Shown here piece after piece: positions 13,863-26,000 of a stretch of DNA of 64,000 bases. The stretch covers positions 12,781,001 through 12,845,000 of the forward strand of contig CM061104.1 in assembly GCA_030770545.1 (NCBI GenBank), given 5' to 3'. The translations under genes and the position numbers were made by a program. The notes under the pieces are model-generated. The model saw only the letters and a list, made by a program, of their open reading frames with translations. It made no database searches and had not been told where the DNA came from. Source of the stretch: Macropodus opercularis (taxonomy: Eukaryota > Chordata > Actinopteri > Anabantiformes > Osphronemidae). Positions within the stretch are counted from its first letter, which is position 1. Each line of letters starts with the position of its first letter.

Positions 13863-16800
13863 TCATCTTCCCTGCAGCCAAACTCCCACGGCACAGAGGA
13901 AAACACACACACAATCCCTGCACTGTCTTACCGTCTCCCGGTTCTGTGGGAGCATAGGATGCGGTACACGCTCCGATCTCATTGTTGATGCATCCCCGCA
14001 TTGACCCTATGTTGAACTCAGATGCCTCACAGACCCCCGCTCGAGTGTATGTCCGTGTGCGTGTGCGTCCGTATGTGCTCAGTGAGAGTAGAGTAAATTT
14101 GCTCCGCTCCTCTGGACTGGCATTGCTGTAAGCCCCTGTTACCAAACAGTTTCTGTGGTTATTGGTTGATTACCGTGGTGACAGCGTAGTCAGGGGTGAG
14201 TGGAATGCGTGGCAGACATCCAGCTGTGGATGTGTGTCTATATGTGCATGCATCTGCCCGGCTGGGCGTCTGCCAGTGTGTCTGCATAGTTTTGCTCATG
14301 TGCTACAATGAGACGTGAGTCTAGTAGTATTTTTGAAATAATACTATTTGTTTGATTTAATTATCAAATGCAGTAACAGCTAAGATTCACTGCTGCATAA
14401 TGTGAAACAGGCTCGGATCCAGAGGTCAGGTGAATGTCAAGGCTCCTGGGGTGATACGGCGATAGTTAATAGTGTGACGGTTTATATGAGCAGTGTCAGG
14501 AATGCAGATCTGCGACCAAAGTTACTGACGTGCTGAACTTCAGACTAGAAAAGTTAATCGGAAGGATAAAACTGAAAAACAAATAAAGTTGACTTCCTTA
14601 GTAACTGGTTATGGGTCTGCCCCTTCCCTTCATCTAACTCTACTCTCACTTCCTTCTTCCTTGTCTCCTGTTCAGGTATTAACGCTTTGCTGCAGACTGA
14701 CTTAATTGTGTTGCTTTGTGTGAAGCAGAAGATGTTCTTCTGGACAGTTGACAGGCCTGGAGATGTGCAATCCTCTGCTTGCATGTGTTGGTGCTGTAGA
14801 GGGTTTGTTTGAAACTATAGTGAGGATAATTAGGCACAAATGGTATTTCATCTTCTCCTCATGGCTGCTAAACCAGTGTTTGTGCAGGGTGTAATTTGAG
14901 GCTTACCACCCCCCCCATTTCCTCTCCTTTCTCTCTCTCTCGCTCTCTCATCAGCTGTTTTCCAAATACACAGTTAAGCCTTTTTGCCTTTGTCCTGCAT
15001 CTTCCATCTGTCTGAGCTTGGTGCCACCCTTTGTTCCCTTTTTGAGATCTACTAACCCAACACTGTATCGCTTTCTTCTTAAGTCATAGCTCTCCCTCTT
15101 CTAAAACTTGTTCTCTCTTCCTTCCTGCACAATTGTAAAGGATCTTGTATGGCACGATTAACTGATGGCTAAATACTTCTTTCATTTCCTCATTAAGACG
15201 TTTCCACTGCACGCCGCAGCCCGGGCACATTGAAGCTATAAAAGTTTACCTATGTGCGAATACACACACACACACACACAAAGAGCACCCTGTGCCCTAA
15301 CCCTCGCCCCGTTCTGCCAAAGGGAAACAGAAGAATGTTTTAAAATGCTATAATTTTGGAAACACAAGCTTAATCAGCTGCATGCTAGTGTTTGATGTGT
15401 GAGTACCCATACTGCTGGCTTTTCTAGTTGTTTTTATTGTAATTGTTTCCTTGCTCGAGTGTCTTAAGCCATGTTTACAATACATGAGTGAAAAAACAGT
15501 GTTCCATTGGAAAGGAGGTCTAACCAGCGCCCTTCCTTTCTGCCTTTTAGGTCGATGCTGTCCGAGGATAAGCTAGTGTTCTGTAACGGCTTGGTGCTGC
15601 ACCGGTTCCAGTGCCTTCGAGGGTTCGGAGAATGGCTGGACTCCATCCGTGACTTTTCCAATCACCTCCAGAGCCTAAACCTGGACACCTCTGCCTTTGC
15701 TTGCATGGCTGCCCTTGTGCTGCTCACAGGTAGAAACACAAACTGCGGTGTCAAACTTCATATTCCAACATCACCATCAAGTGTCTAGAGAAGACATCAA
15801 GAAAAAAAAAGCAACATGATTTTAAAGTCTCAACCCACACATACAAATACTGATCATAGAAAGAGGTTTACGTAAATACATGCATACAAGTCCACAAACC
15901 TTCTTTCCTTTGTCCAGATTGTTGCCTGTGGTCGGTGTGGTCACGCTCATTAACATCACACATGCACTCAAAGACACACATGTGCTTTCTCACACATCTC
16001 TGCCCAAAACAAGAACCTGACACCCAGAAGCACCTGCTGCACCTGCCACACACCTGGTCCTCTAATCACCGTGCATGTGTGAAAACTGGAGGGATAGTCA
16101 CAGCTTTACCATCTGAGATGCAAGAGACTTGCTTGTCAGTGAGATGCATTAGAAATGCATTACAAATAGTCAATTAACAGTGAAGCCTCAGGTGATGGAG
16201 GACGCCTGTGCAAGAAGAATACGCCGTCACAGAATCTGTACATCAATGTGTAATGGCTGAAACACCCCTCCCCCGCACTCTGCTTCCTTACCTCACTCTA
16301 ACCCTGCCACCTCCTCCTCTTCCTCTTCCTCCACGTCCTGTTCCTCTGTCTAAGCCCTACAACCCCATCCGCACTCTCTGGGGGAGCACTTAACTCTGTG
16401 CCTGATCGACCAGCCCACCATTGAGTACAGCTCTGGAATGGTGTCTGCGCTGTTCTCAGTGGCACTCTGCCACCTCGGCAAAGCACACAGCGCACCGCCA
16501 CGACAGAGCCGCCAGAGCCACCAGGCGATCGACCGCTTCAGAGTGGCCTGTGCAGAAAGGCAGCCATCGATCCCTCCCCAGGAGCTCCCGCACACAGAGA
16601 AAGAAGGGCCAGGGAGAGGGAAGCAAAAGTGTGTGAGAGGTCTGAAAGGCGCAGTGAAAGGAGGGCTGGAGCGACTCTGCAGCAGCAAACACAGAACAAA
16701 CAAAACAGCCACATAAACAAACAATAAATACGCTTCAGATAATGGATACCTCAAAGTGAGACTGGCCTTAGTAGCAGCCTCCCTGCAGCACGGGCTGGCT

Positions 16801-17567
16801 TGTGTGTGTGAACACCCTGTTCTCTGCAGAATGAGTTAGTGTCACATTAAGCTCAGTGCGGGTGCCACTGGAGTTGCTATGGGCAGCAGTATGTGTGTGT
16901 TTTTAATTCCATTTGGCTGCTCACGCGGCCGAATAATCAGCTAATTGTCGAGCGCTTTTGTGTCTTTAACTGTCTTCAATTGCAGGGACACTTTGTGTGT
17001 CTTCACCTGTGGGGCTTAATGTGTATATGTACTGTATGTATGGTGCACATGTACGTACACAGCGTGCAGGGGCTTATTAGGTTACACCGCGTATTGATCT
17101 GTAGTGAGTGAGACAGGTTAAGGCCTGTTAAGAGCATGAGCCATACAGGCTAATGAGGTGGAATTCAATATAAAAGAAGATGAAGCTAATGTTCTTTTAT
17201 CAGGCCAATGAGCTCTGATCTTTGTGCGTGTGTATTTTTTCCTGCTGAATTTTTGCCAGATAATTAATTATTCTCCTAATGTCCTTGTATCTGTGTTTTC
17301 ACAGACCAAGTGCCAGGTTTGAAAGAGCCAAAGCGAGTGGAGGAGCTGCAGAACAAAGTGATTTGTTGTCTCAGAGACCACCTGGGTTGCGGCCCTTCTT
17401 CCTCTTCGTCCAAGTCTGCGCCCCCTCTGAGTCGCCTTCTGGGTTTCAAGGCGGAGCTGCGTTCCCAGAGAACCCAGGGCCTTCAACGAATTTTCTACCT
17501 GAAGCTGGAGGATCTGGTACCGCCCCCTCCTTTGATTGACAGGTTCCTGGACACGCTGCCCTACTAG
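6655..17567 (+). CDS. nr4a3: Nuclear receptor subfamily 4 group A member 3 (NOR-1), 6 coding exons, 588 aa
   Basis: Orphan nuclear receptor and immediate-early transcription factor; the family binds NBRE/NurRE DNA elements in the nucleus. Coding exons: 6655-7485, 11822-11951, 12416-12579, 12666-12865, 15551-15729, 17305-17567; they sum to 1767 nt with consistent phases and GT-AG junctions. The start is the ATG two bases after the acceptor at 6651-6652, giving the family N-terminus MPCVQAQY; an in-frame ATG at 6553 is intronic. Residues 1-250 form a Ser/Pro-rich activation region with the NR4A3-like motif SMYFKQSPPSTPTTP and a poly-Ser tract. Two C4 zinc fingers run from about 252 to 317 (CEGCKGFFK P-box, then CPVDKRRRNRCQYCRFQKC), followed by the basic extension RTDSLKGRRGRLPSKPKSP and the ligand-binding domain to 588. 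NR4A3 is preferred over NR4A1/2 because of that motif, SEDKLVFCNG and synteny. Oddities: Arg557 replaces the usual Cys, and one residue is missing before helix 12. Confidence 0.93.
7486..11821 (+). other. Long nr4a3 intron within the DNA-binding domain region
   Basis: This 4.3-kb intron separates the codons of zinc finger 1 from RTVQKNAK. No coding exon is seen. It holds CpG-rich blocks at 10600-10750 and 11255-11690 and homeobox-type ATTA/TAAT clusters near 10090-10180 and 11620-11690, which are candidates for conserved enhancers. Confidence 0.6.
11255..11690. promoter_or_regulatory. Intronic CpG-rich block in nr4a3, candidate enhancer or alternative promoter
   Basis: CpG-dense sequence ends about 130 bp before the 130-nt zinc-finger exon. 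It includes a CACGTG at 11342-11347 and, at its 3' end, a TAATTA-rich segment (11630-11690). No splice donor or start site could be assigned, so the role is inferred only from composition. Confidence 0.35.
12866..15550 (+). other. nr4a3 intron inside the ligand-binding-domain coding region
   Basis: 2.7-kb intron without a supported exon. It contains an (AC)16 microsatellite at 13827-13859 and CT-rich tracts near 14925-14950. Open frames here come from the repeat and show no conserved protein. Confidence 0.6.
15730..17304 (+). other. Last nr4a3 intron
   Basis: 1.6-kb intron ending in gttttcacag. A pyrimidine-rich tract lies at 16260-16350. Several overlapping open frames at 16350-16750 on both strands do not resemble any known protein and lack splice context. 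Confidence 0.6.
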
Positions 17568-18931
17568 GCTCCCTGGCTGGAAACAGAGAAAAGCCAACGT
17601 CACGTCCTGTTCAGGCCTTTTTGTTCTCCACAGGAGAACGCACACACATTCAGAAGAGCGATTCCGATCCTCTGGCTGATGCAGAGCAGATAAAAGGCCA
17701 ATCCAATGCTTTTCACTCAATGGGACAACTAATCAAGAAAGGCTTTTCAGGAAAATGGACAACCAACTAAATGTTTTTCATCAATATAAAAGAGAGTTAC
17801 CCAAACTATTTACCACTTTTTATTTGCGCCTCCTGTTTTACCCATGGAGGACAACAAGACTAGCACAGACAGTGGAAAAATGACTTTCTGTTGTCCTCTC
17901 TCCACCTGGATGGCAGCTCATCCAGCAGAAGAAGAGACAGCACCAATGCTCATGAGTACTGTTTATGTGTTAGGGTCTGACTCACACAGCCCCAAGGACT
18001 ACTTTTTTAGTGAAGAGGAAGGGGAGGTGTCAGTGTGATCAAAAGTTTTCAACGCTGAAGATGTCCCAGCGAATCACAAGCGGCTGTGCATTCTAGCTTC
18101 TCTGCAGAAAGGAGGAAGGGTGTGTTTTCATACTCAAATGCCATAGGTCAAACAGTGTAAGCGTCATGAAGTAAGACACAGATATTTCAGAAACACATGG
18201 AAATGACTGTTGAGTTGGGCTGTTTTCAAGTGCAATTTCTTAAGTGCTATCTCGCCACAAAAAGAAAGAGACAGAAAGCGACAGTTTAATTTCAAACTCT
18301 AAATTATTTTAATACAAAGACTCGTTCTGTACTGTCAGTAGTGTGAGGAAAGAAAGACAGCCTCCACCTGGCTTTAGGCAGCAGTGGACAAACTGTGCAC
18401 TAATGATTGATGACTGAGTCACTTCGACTTGAACTTTGTTGCTCTAGCGTCTTGTTTTTTATTAACTCATTTTGAAATTAATGGCCGAGTAGGGGTACAT
18501 GGAGGAAGGAGCGTGGACAGAAATTGGCTCTTGAAGCACTTATACCCTGAGAAAGGCTAGAGGCACAGACACACACCCTACCTGCTCACCCCGAGGACGG
18601 GGGGCGTTGGGGAGAGGAGGGTGCTCGACAGATAGGTGCACGTCCGGGGGCGAAACATTCCACGTTCATGCTCTTTTTCTTTTTGTTTCTGCTGTGGAAG
18701 CCGTGTCAGAGTGGGGAAGGCATACTGTCTTTGTGTGTACGCTTAGAGAAGCCAGGATCATATGCATGGTGTGTTATAAGCTGTCAAGAGCTGCCATAGC
18801 CTGTCAAAACAGCTCGACCTGTGTTTGTGTCACAGACTGTGGCTCTGCGGGGATGTCCCCGGGCCTCCACCACCCACTCACACACTCACGGCAGCAGTTT
18901 GAAATATGAAAAAAACCCGCAAATTATATAG

Positions 18932-18962
<31 letters not shown>

Positions 18963-19290
18963 TAAATATATAAAACTAATATTTTGAAGTGTTTTTAGCT
19001 TTTTCAAATATTGTGGTACGAGTTGTGCATTGTTTTTTGAAGAAGAGAAACAAAAAAGAAAAAAAGTTGAAAAAAAAGTTGTTTTTTTTCAATGTCCCTC
19101 TTTGGTTTGAGTTTCCTGTTCGATTTTTTTTCTTTCTCTTTGGTTCACTGGATTTTTTGTTCAGCACTTTGAAATCATAAACTAGTTCTGATTATTCTAC
19201 CAACTGTCTCTTGTGTTTTGATTCTCTTTCACTCAAACAGCTGCTTACGTAAAATGAAAATGACCGTAAATAAGCAAAAGATTAAATTTG
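17568..19290 (+). other. nr4a3: nr4a3 3' untranslated region
   Basis: Non-coding sequence following the TAG stop. It contains ATTTA words (e.g. near 17810) of the kind found in unstable immediate-early mRNAs, an AT dinucleotide tract at about 18924-18974 and A/T homopolymer runs at 19040-19130. The best poly(A) hexamer is ATTAAA at 19281-19286. The end is inferred; no AATAAA was seen earlier. Confidence 0.5.
18924..18974. repeat. AT-dinucleotide microsatellite in nr4a3 3' UTR
   Basis: A mix of ATATAA and pure (AT)n units. It is non-coding and probably length-variable. Confidence 0.8.
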
Positions 19291-19788
19291 ATTTCATTTC
19301 ATGCAGGCAGTCTGCTGAGACACTAAAGTCTCTTGACAGGACTCATCTCACTCCTGTGGGACTCCTGTGCTCTCAGAGACTAGAGGAGGATTAGGAGAGT
19401 GAGGAGGGGGAGGAGAGGAGAGCTCAGTGTTAGCATGAGGTCCAGATCAGCCTCCACCCTCGTTAAACACCATCGATCGCCGCGGTGACATTTCACAGCA
19501 CATGCCGTCTATACTGTCACTGCCATCACTCACTCACCCTCCTACGCAACAGAATGAGCACTAGCACACACTCTCTCTGTCTCTGATAGCCAGGTGATTG
19601 ATAGTAACTGCAGCGTTGAAATTGTGAACAACTCTATATGTCTGAGCGTGTGTGTGTGTGTGTGTGTGTGTGTCCAGGGGAGAAAACAAGAGATGTGTAG
19701 AATCAAACTGAGATACACTTGAAACTTAAGGTTTCAAACAGAAACTGAATCAAAAAGTTTGTGTTTGTGCCATGTGTTTCTGAAAAAG

Positions 19789-20043
19789 TGGTTGTGTGCA
19801 GGGCAGTGGTGTGGTGGTTAGCACTATCGCCTCACAGCGAGAAGGTCCTGGCTTCCTGGAGGCGACCAGGCGAGTGTGTGCGTGTGACTGGTTGTGTGTC
19901 TATAAATGAGTGTGACCCTGCGAAAGACCGGCGACGTGTCCGCCCTGCCTCTCGCCCATAGCCAGCTGGGATAGGCTCCAGCACACCCGCGACCCCTACG
20001 GGGAAGAAGCGGTAGAAGGTGAATGGATAAATGGTTGTGTGCA
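19789..20043. repeat. Direct-repeat pair (target-site duplication) flanking the SINE-like insertion
   Basis: TGGTTGTGTGCA occurs at 19789-19800 and at 20032-20043, exactly next to both ends of the repeat. Twelve identical bases at the two junctions are best explained by retroposition. Confidence 0.8.
19801..20031 (+). mobile_element. SINE-like teleost dispersed repeat with 12-bp target-site duplication
   Basis: The insertion starts with a tRNA-like head (GTGGTTAGCACTATCGCCTC, like a pol III box A region) and ends with the phrases ATAGCCAGCTGGGATAGGC and GAATGGATAAA, typical of a very common fish repeat. It is bounded by perfect direct repeats TGGTTGTGTGCA at 19789-19800 and 20032-20043, which mark the insertion. 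It is shorter than the usual element: the middle, including the usual GGTTCGAATCC-type box B, is missing. It encodes no protein. Confidence 0.75.
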
Positions 20044-22039
20044 CTTCTGATCAGCAGGTAAAATCATATAAGTGCAACACACTCTGTCTGAAAAGGAAAA
20101 AGGCGCATATGTAGACACAGTGAGCTGTCAGTCCCTCAGCCAATCGATCTGTGCTGACAGATAGCAGATACCCCCAGAGTCTTAATTAGCCTTTCCATTA
20201 GAGCTGATGTTTCATAGCACTTCAAAGCACACATGTAATTCTTACATGTAAAACAGTCCCTTTAGAAATTCAGGATATAATTGTGTGTATAGTCAGCATT
20301 GCTGACTCCTGAAAAACTGCCCTGATGTCAGAATATGTGCATGTGAAGATGAGCAAGTTAATTATAAATCATGGATTAGAGCATGATGTCAATTATTTTA
20401 CCAGTAGTAATAAAATTGATGATGACCAAATTCAGCTTAGGTGCTTCATCTGCAGGGGTCCTGGTGTTGCCTTACAGGCACATTGTCATCAGGATGTGCT
20501 GATCACACCTGCTTTAAAATCAGTATGGAGGTGAGGAATGAACAGAGCACCCTGCTGGCTTCCTGCCCCGACTAACTTCCTGGATTAGACTCGAGTGAAT
20601 GGCACCTGAGTCCCCCTGAGCCTTTCTCACACACACACACAGAAACATGAGCCAAACATCACTGTCAGCTTTGTTACGCCACCTCAGTCTGCTACTCTGG
20701 GAGTCCCCTGGAAGTGGACAGACACATGCACAAATTCAGACACGCACATACACAACATGTGTACAGCACCAGGGGAAATCCCCTGTTGCTGGGGACTGTG
20801 TGTTTTACTGTGGCCCCTCGCATGGAGCATCCGCTGAGGGAAGAGTGTGTGGGGGGTTGGCCTAAATGTCAAAGGTAAAAGGTGCTGAAGAAGAGAAGTG
20901 GAAACATGCAATAGACCCACTCACTGGCTAATCTCACAGTAGAGGAGGGGGAACCCCAATCCTCTCTCTCTCTTCCAAACGCAGCACAGACAAAAATATA
21001 AAACCTATCAAAGTCTGGTTTCTTTCCACAGGATTGATGCTATTTTTACATCCAACAGCTTAAACTAAATGAAAAGACCAAAAACGGAAGCTTTGCAATA
21101 ACCTCAAATCAAATGAAATTGCAATCCTGTGTACACATTATTGTTGGAACTGAAGCTTTGACCTCTTTGAATAGTTTAATTATCATTTGGCCAAAGTTTG
21201 ACATTTTAAAATGTTTACATTATTTGATAGCTTCACTGTTATGAGTGATCATGACCTTTTTCACGCACTGACATATTTACACGGTTTTTGAAACATAAAA
21301 CCACAAGTTTCATTGCACAGCACCACATGTTAACCACACAGTCACTTTCAAAACATCTTTTTATCACGGATTATGACCCCTTAGCAGGATTGTGCTGAAG
21401 AATTTGGAAATTCTGAGATATTTAACTACCTGCAAAGATTGTTACAAAATTCAAAAACATCGAATTTATGCACATTATTCCAGTCCTGCTATTTATTTTC
21501 TGTAACTGTCTATAATCTACATGTAAGTCTACCTAATAAATCACAAAAAGCTCAATACTACTGATTACGTTGAACGTAGGATAATCCTATTGTGTTTGAA
21601 ATTCCCCAAATATAAGATACAACGCAGCAAAGGCATGACCTCAGCGACCTCAAATGCAGCTAAATCTCAGGCTCTTAATCATTTATGGGATTCGAAGACA
21701 CTGAAAGTTATAAATATAAATAAAAGTTTGAGATTTGTGATGTGAATCGTTTTGATTTCGATAAACACTTTTAAATTAATAAACGTTAAGAATTATCGAA
21801 TAATTATCTCATTAATTTTAGGGACGCGTTCATGTGGACACGTGATGAGGAACACAATGTTCCGTGGATCGTGTTTTAAGTCGGAAACTATTCATGGTCG
21901 CACTGAGGAAAGAGTTGTTTACAAACAAGAAACTGTCAGAAACAAAAGCGAAAGCGTCGCTAAAAATTAGCAAATGTTTCTAAATCTTAACTTTGACAAC
22001 AGTATGGAGGCTTCCAACAATCTTTAATGTACATTACTT

Positions 22040-22107
22040 ATAATATCCGCCTATATATTTACTGGTACGTGTCGACGTCTGTCTGGAAGTTCCGTTTGTC
22101 AGAAGAG
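22040..22107 (+). other. stx17: Probable non-coding exon 1 of stx17
   Basis: The sequence ends at a donor (CAGAAGAG|gtgagc) at 22108, 813 bp before the acceptor of the start-codon exon at 22921. The 5' edge is a guess. A cluster of GTTAGCT/GCTAAC words follows at 22186-22224, as in the first introns of neighbouring genes. Confidence 0.4.
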
Positions 22108-23007
22108 GTGAGCAGTAAATGCTGTGGATAAATGAGTGAATTGGTGACTAGTGTCATTGAAACTGTTTTCTTACGGCACATGAACACGTTAGCTGTAACT
22201 TAGCTAACAGCTAATGTTAACTGCAGCCTTGCATTTTCCTCCAGCTGTTACTAAAGTGGGTTTACGTCTGTCAGGCGTAAGTGAACGGACTCGTGGATTT
22301 TTAATCTATTCTATTAGGTTTATTTTGAATTTTATAATGGTGTTTAAAAATGCGAGTAATTGTTTAAGTGCTTAGCCGATTGTAGTTTCCGGTTCTAATG
22401 GTCATCGAAGTAACTTTCACTGAATAAACGCGGTACATTAAATAAGGACGTTTTATGCGTGGATCCACGGTACATTGTAATGTTAGTGCTCATTCATTTT
22501 CTAAAATTTTTTTTATTAACATTACAACAACAACATTAAGCTATAACAACAAAGGTCTCCCGCACACATCCATACTGAAATTTTATGATTTACAGAAATT
22601 AATATAATGGGGTTTACTACCAGGAAGCTGGAAATGGTCACACTTAGAAAAATAGAAACAAAGAATATTTGTGTAAATATCTTTGTAAATTGTTTAGAGT
22701 ACACTACTGACATATCCATTGATTAATCATTTAATCATATAAATCACATGGTAACAGTAATGCATAAGTTTCTCTTTTCACTATGAGGATGCTGGCATGA
22801 AAACTATTTATTCATCCTATGAAGGTGCCAGTTTTAGTTGTGTGGGCAGACTTGCATGTGTCACACTTTTTTCATTTGATATATGTATTTATTAAAATCA
22901 TGCTCTGCTGGTATTTACAGTGTCTGTGGGGGCAGATAGATAAGGCCGAGCAGGTGCAGTGTCTAAAGTTACATAGAGGTGTTGCCTGTGGGTAGTCAGC
23001 AGGACAC

Positions 23008-26000
23008 ATGGCAGAGGAAGGCAACAAGCTGACACTGAGGCGCCTGGAGGTGCCAATCCACAAGTTCATTAAAGTGGCTCTGCCCACGGACCTGGAGAGG
23101 CTGCAGAAACACCACAATAACATACTAAAGGTGACAGCTGAAATCTGGCTGGACACATGATCACACCATTACATCCACACACTTACCTCTGTTGCACACA
23201 TTAATAAATGATACTTCTCCTTTCATGTCTGCAGTACCAGCACAGCCAGCAGTGGGACCGTCTTCATCACGAGCATATCAATGCCAGCAGAACGGTTCAG
23301 GTAGATCATACCCTGTGAAGAGAGTCTGAGAGATTCAGAACCATCCAGCCAGTAATTTATATTATTTTGTCAATATGAAAAAAATGTAATATTAACCCAT
23401 TTGATCCAGTTGCTTCATAATATTTAATTTTACAAGTGACCCACCACCTTTTATTTCATCACTGAGGTATTTGCTTTATTATTCAAGTCTGTGTCTGGGA
23501 AATGTAGCGATTGTTTAGAAAGTCATTTGCTTATTTCTGTGCTCTATATAACAACATCTGTGTAGGTGACAACACATTATGTTAATAAGAATAAGAATCT
23601 TTCTGTGTAGAAACTCAGAAACTACTGTGTCTAAGTAGTTGTGTTGTTCACATGGTGGATATGAAACACCCCGAGAGACATCGTTGCCTAGAAGCCACCA
23701 TGTCTCTGAAGGTGAAATAACTCCAAACAGGCATACACCTATCCTCTCACCATTACGCTACGAACCCCAGGGACACGTGTAGAGTGCTTTCTCGTGTCTT
23801 CATGGTGTTAATCCAGAGAAGGGTTAGTTTACTCTGCTTTGGATGTGTGTATATGTGTCCGCATATGTGCTTATATACCCTTTTTAGGCCTTACTGGTGT
23901 TATTTCCTTATGTTGTTTACGGTGTCTTTCTTTTGTCTCTCTACTTTTTTATTTATCTGTCTTTGTTTCTCTTCTTTGAAAGACAGACTACAATATCTTC
24001 CCCCACTGTCTGACATGTACTCCCACATCTCTTTCATCAAACCCGGTGACTAAGTACCCCCACCTGTATCTCAGCAGTTCAGTAAACTATGAAAAGAGGA
24101 GCACAGTCAATACATTATATCATAAATATCTGCTATGTTGTGCGTACATGTGTGTGTGTACATCCACAGGCAGTCTGACAGGTTAGCAGAGACCTGATCG
24201 TGACAGTTGTGTTGGGTTTTTTTATTTCATGAGTGTGAGGACAAGTGTATACATGTATGTTTATTCATGTTGTGTGATTAGCTGACTGTGTTATTGGCAG
24301 CACATTGACCCCCCTGAGCCCGGTCATCCTGCGGCCTGTTGGGTTGATGGCTGGGATGTAATCCTTCTGTCACCCTCAGGGCACGGCAGGATGTGAGAGC
24401 TTGTTTTCCCCAGCCTTGTATCTGCACCTCAATAAGCCTCCAGCAACGCACGCACACATTTCTCAGGAGTAGAGTGGTTTACTAGATGGCTGGCACCATT
24501 TCTAGCTGGGGCAACACAAATAAAAACTATCTATAGATGCTCATCATTCTATTGTATACCTTTCTGTTTAAATTGTGTATTTCTATTTAAAAATAATTTA
24601 TTGTATTTAGGGTCCTTTTATTCTGTCACTGGTCTAGTCTATTTCCCCTTTCATCAGACATGACGTTCACACTGAGAAATCCACTTCTTTTTTGTGCTCC
24701 TGCAGCAACTGAGAGCTAACATCAAAGAGATGGAGAAGCTGTGCGTGCAGGTCCGTGCTGAAGATGCAGATGCTCTGGAAGCTCTTGTCAAGCCTGTCCG
24801 GGACAGGGCGTTAGCAGCTGCACAGAACTTTTTACATTTGCACTTGAACTCCATGCCTCAGCTGACACCACCACACACACCTGCCTCGGAGTCGTGCAGC
24901 TTTGAGTCCAGTAGTAGCCATGCTGATGGTAACGTGGGTGAGGAGTCAGTGTCTGCTAGGCAAATACAGTTGCATCTACCAGAAATCCCTGTGGATCAAA
25001 GTGCGGCTGAGTCCTGGGACAACCTGGAGGAGGTATGCATGTCTGGACCTAAAGCTAAATATTCCTTCTAATTACCTTGGGAATTGGTAGTTATTTTGTA
25101 TGAGAGGGTAACAAAATAGTTTACACATATGCGAAAGGGAAGCAATTAAATATAGAAAACGCATCAAATGAAAATGAAAAAAAACCTACATTGTAGGCAG
25201 AAGAAATTAAGACAAATGCAGCAAATGGTTTTGTCAATAACATTAACAGTGGCGTATTTCTATTCAGTGTTTCCTAACATGAGCAGGACCAGGAACCATT
25301 TTATTATGTACAGCTGCTGGTTTTGTTACGTTAACATGTCAAAATGTTTGTATTCATTCAAATTAAATAACTAAACATATAGTAAAACATACTGATCATT
25401 CCTTGTCCAACAAATGTCGCTATGGTTACAGGCTTCATTCATTTTAATTCCAGATTATCTATCGACCATGTATCCCTGTTCATAGAGATTCTCTCTGCTT
25501 TATTGTAATACATGTAACATGTTACTATTTAATTTAATCAAATAATGTAGGTATATTTGTGTGATAGTCATTTTAATGAAATGAATTCTGTAAATTCTCC
25601 TCTTAGGATCTGAAGGAGCTGAGTGGTCTGGTGACGGAGTTCTCTCTCCTTGTCCATGTGAGTACGAACACTATGCCTTGTATTTCATGGCTGCTATATT
25701 CACTTTTCAATGTTGTGTGCATTTGTCAGTCTATGTGTGTGCACAGCTACCCTTCTGAACAAAAACAATGTTCCTCTATAGCGTTTCCAGGAAGTGGTGT
25801 GCATTTGACCCTGTGTGTTTGTGTTGCCTGGTAAGGCTTCTCTGAGAGCTCCCCACTAGTGCCGGGGCCCCAGAGGCCATTCACCAAGCCAAGAGGAGAG
25901 ATTGAGGAGAAGATGGGAGGAAGGGAGGATGTCCGAAGGGGGAGAGGAGAGGAACAAGGTGGAAGCAGGCGGAGAACAGACAGCTCAGATTATCACCCTA

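Larger units (their letters stand above)
19291..22000. other. Intergenic region between nr4a3 and stx17
   Basis: No gene is supported. It contains a GT microsatellite at 19648-19673, a SINE-like insertion at 19801-20031 and otherwise AT-rich unique-looking sequence. Small open frames lack codon bias or recognisable domains. Confidence 0.6.

Noticed and set aside
16350..16754. Overlapping open frames on both strands in an nr4a3 intron
   Set aside because: Several frames are open at once because of GC-rich composition; none looks like a protein family.
18976..19180. Lys/Phe-rich open frames on both strands
   Set aside because: Produced by A/T homopolymers in the nr4a3 3' UTR.
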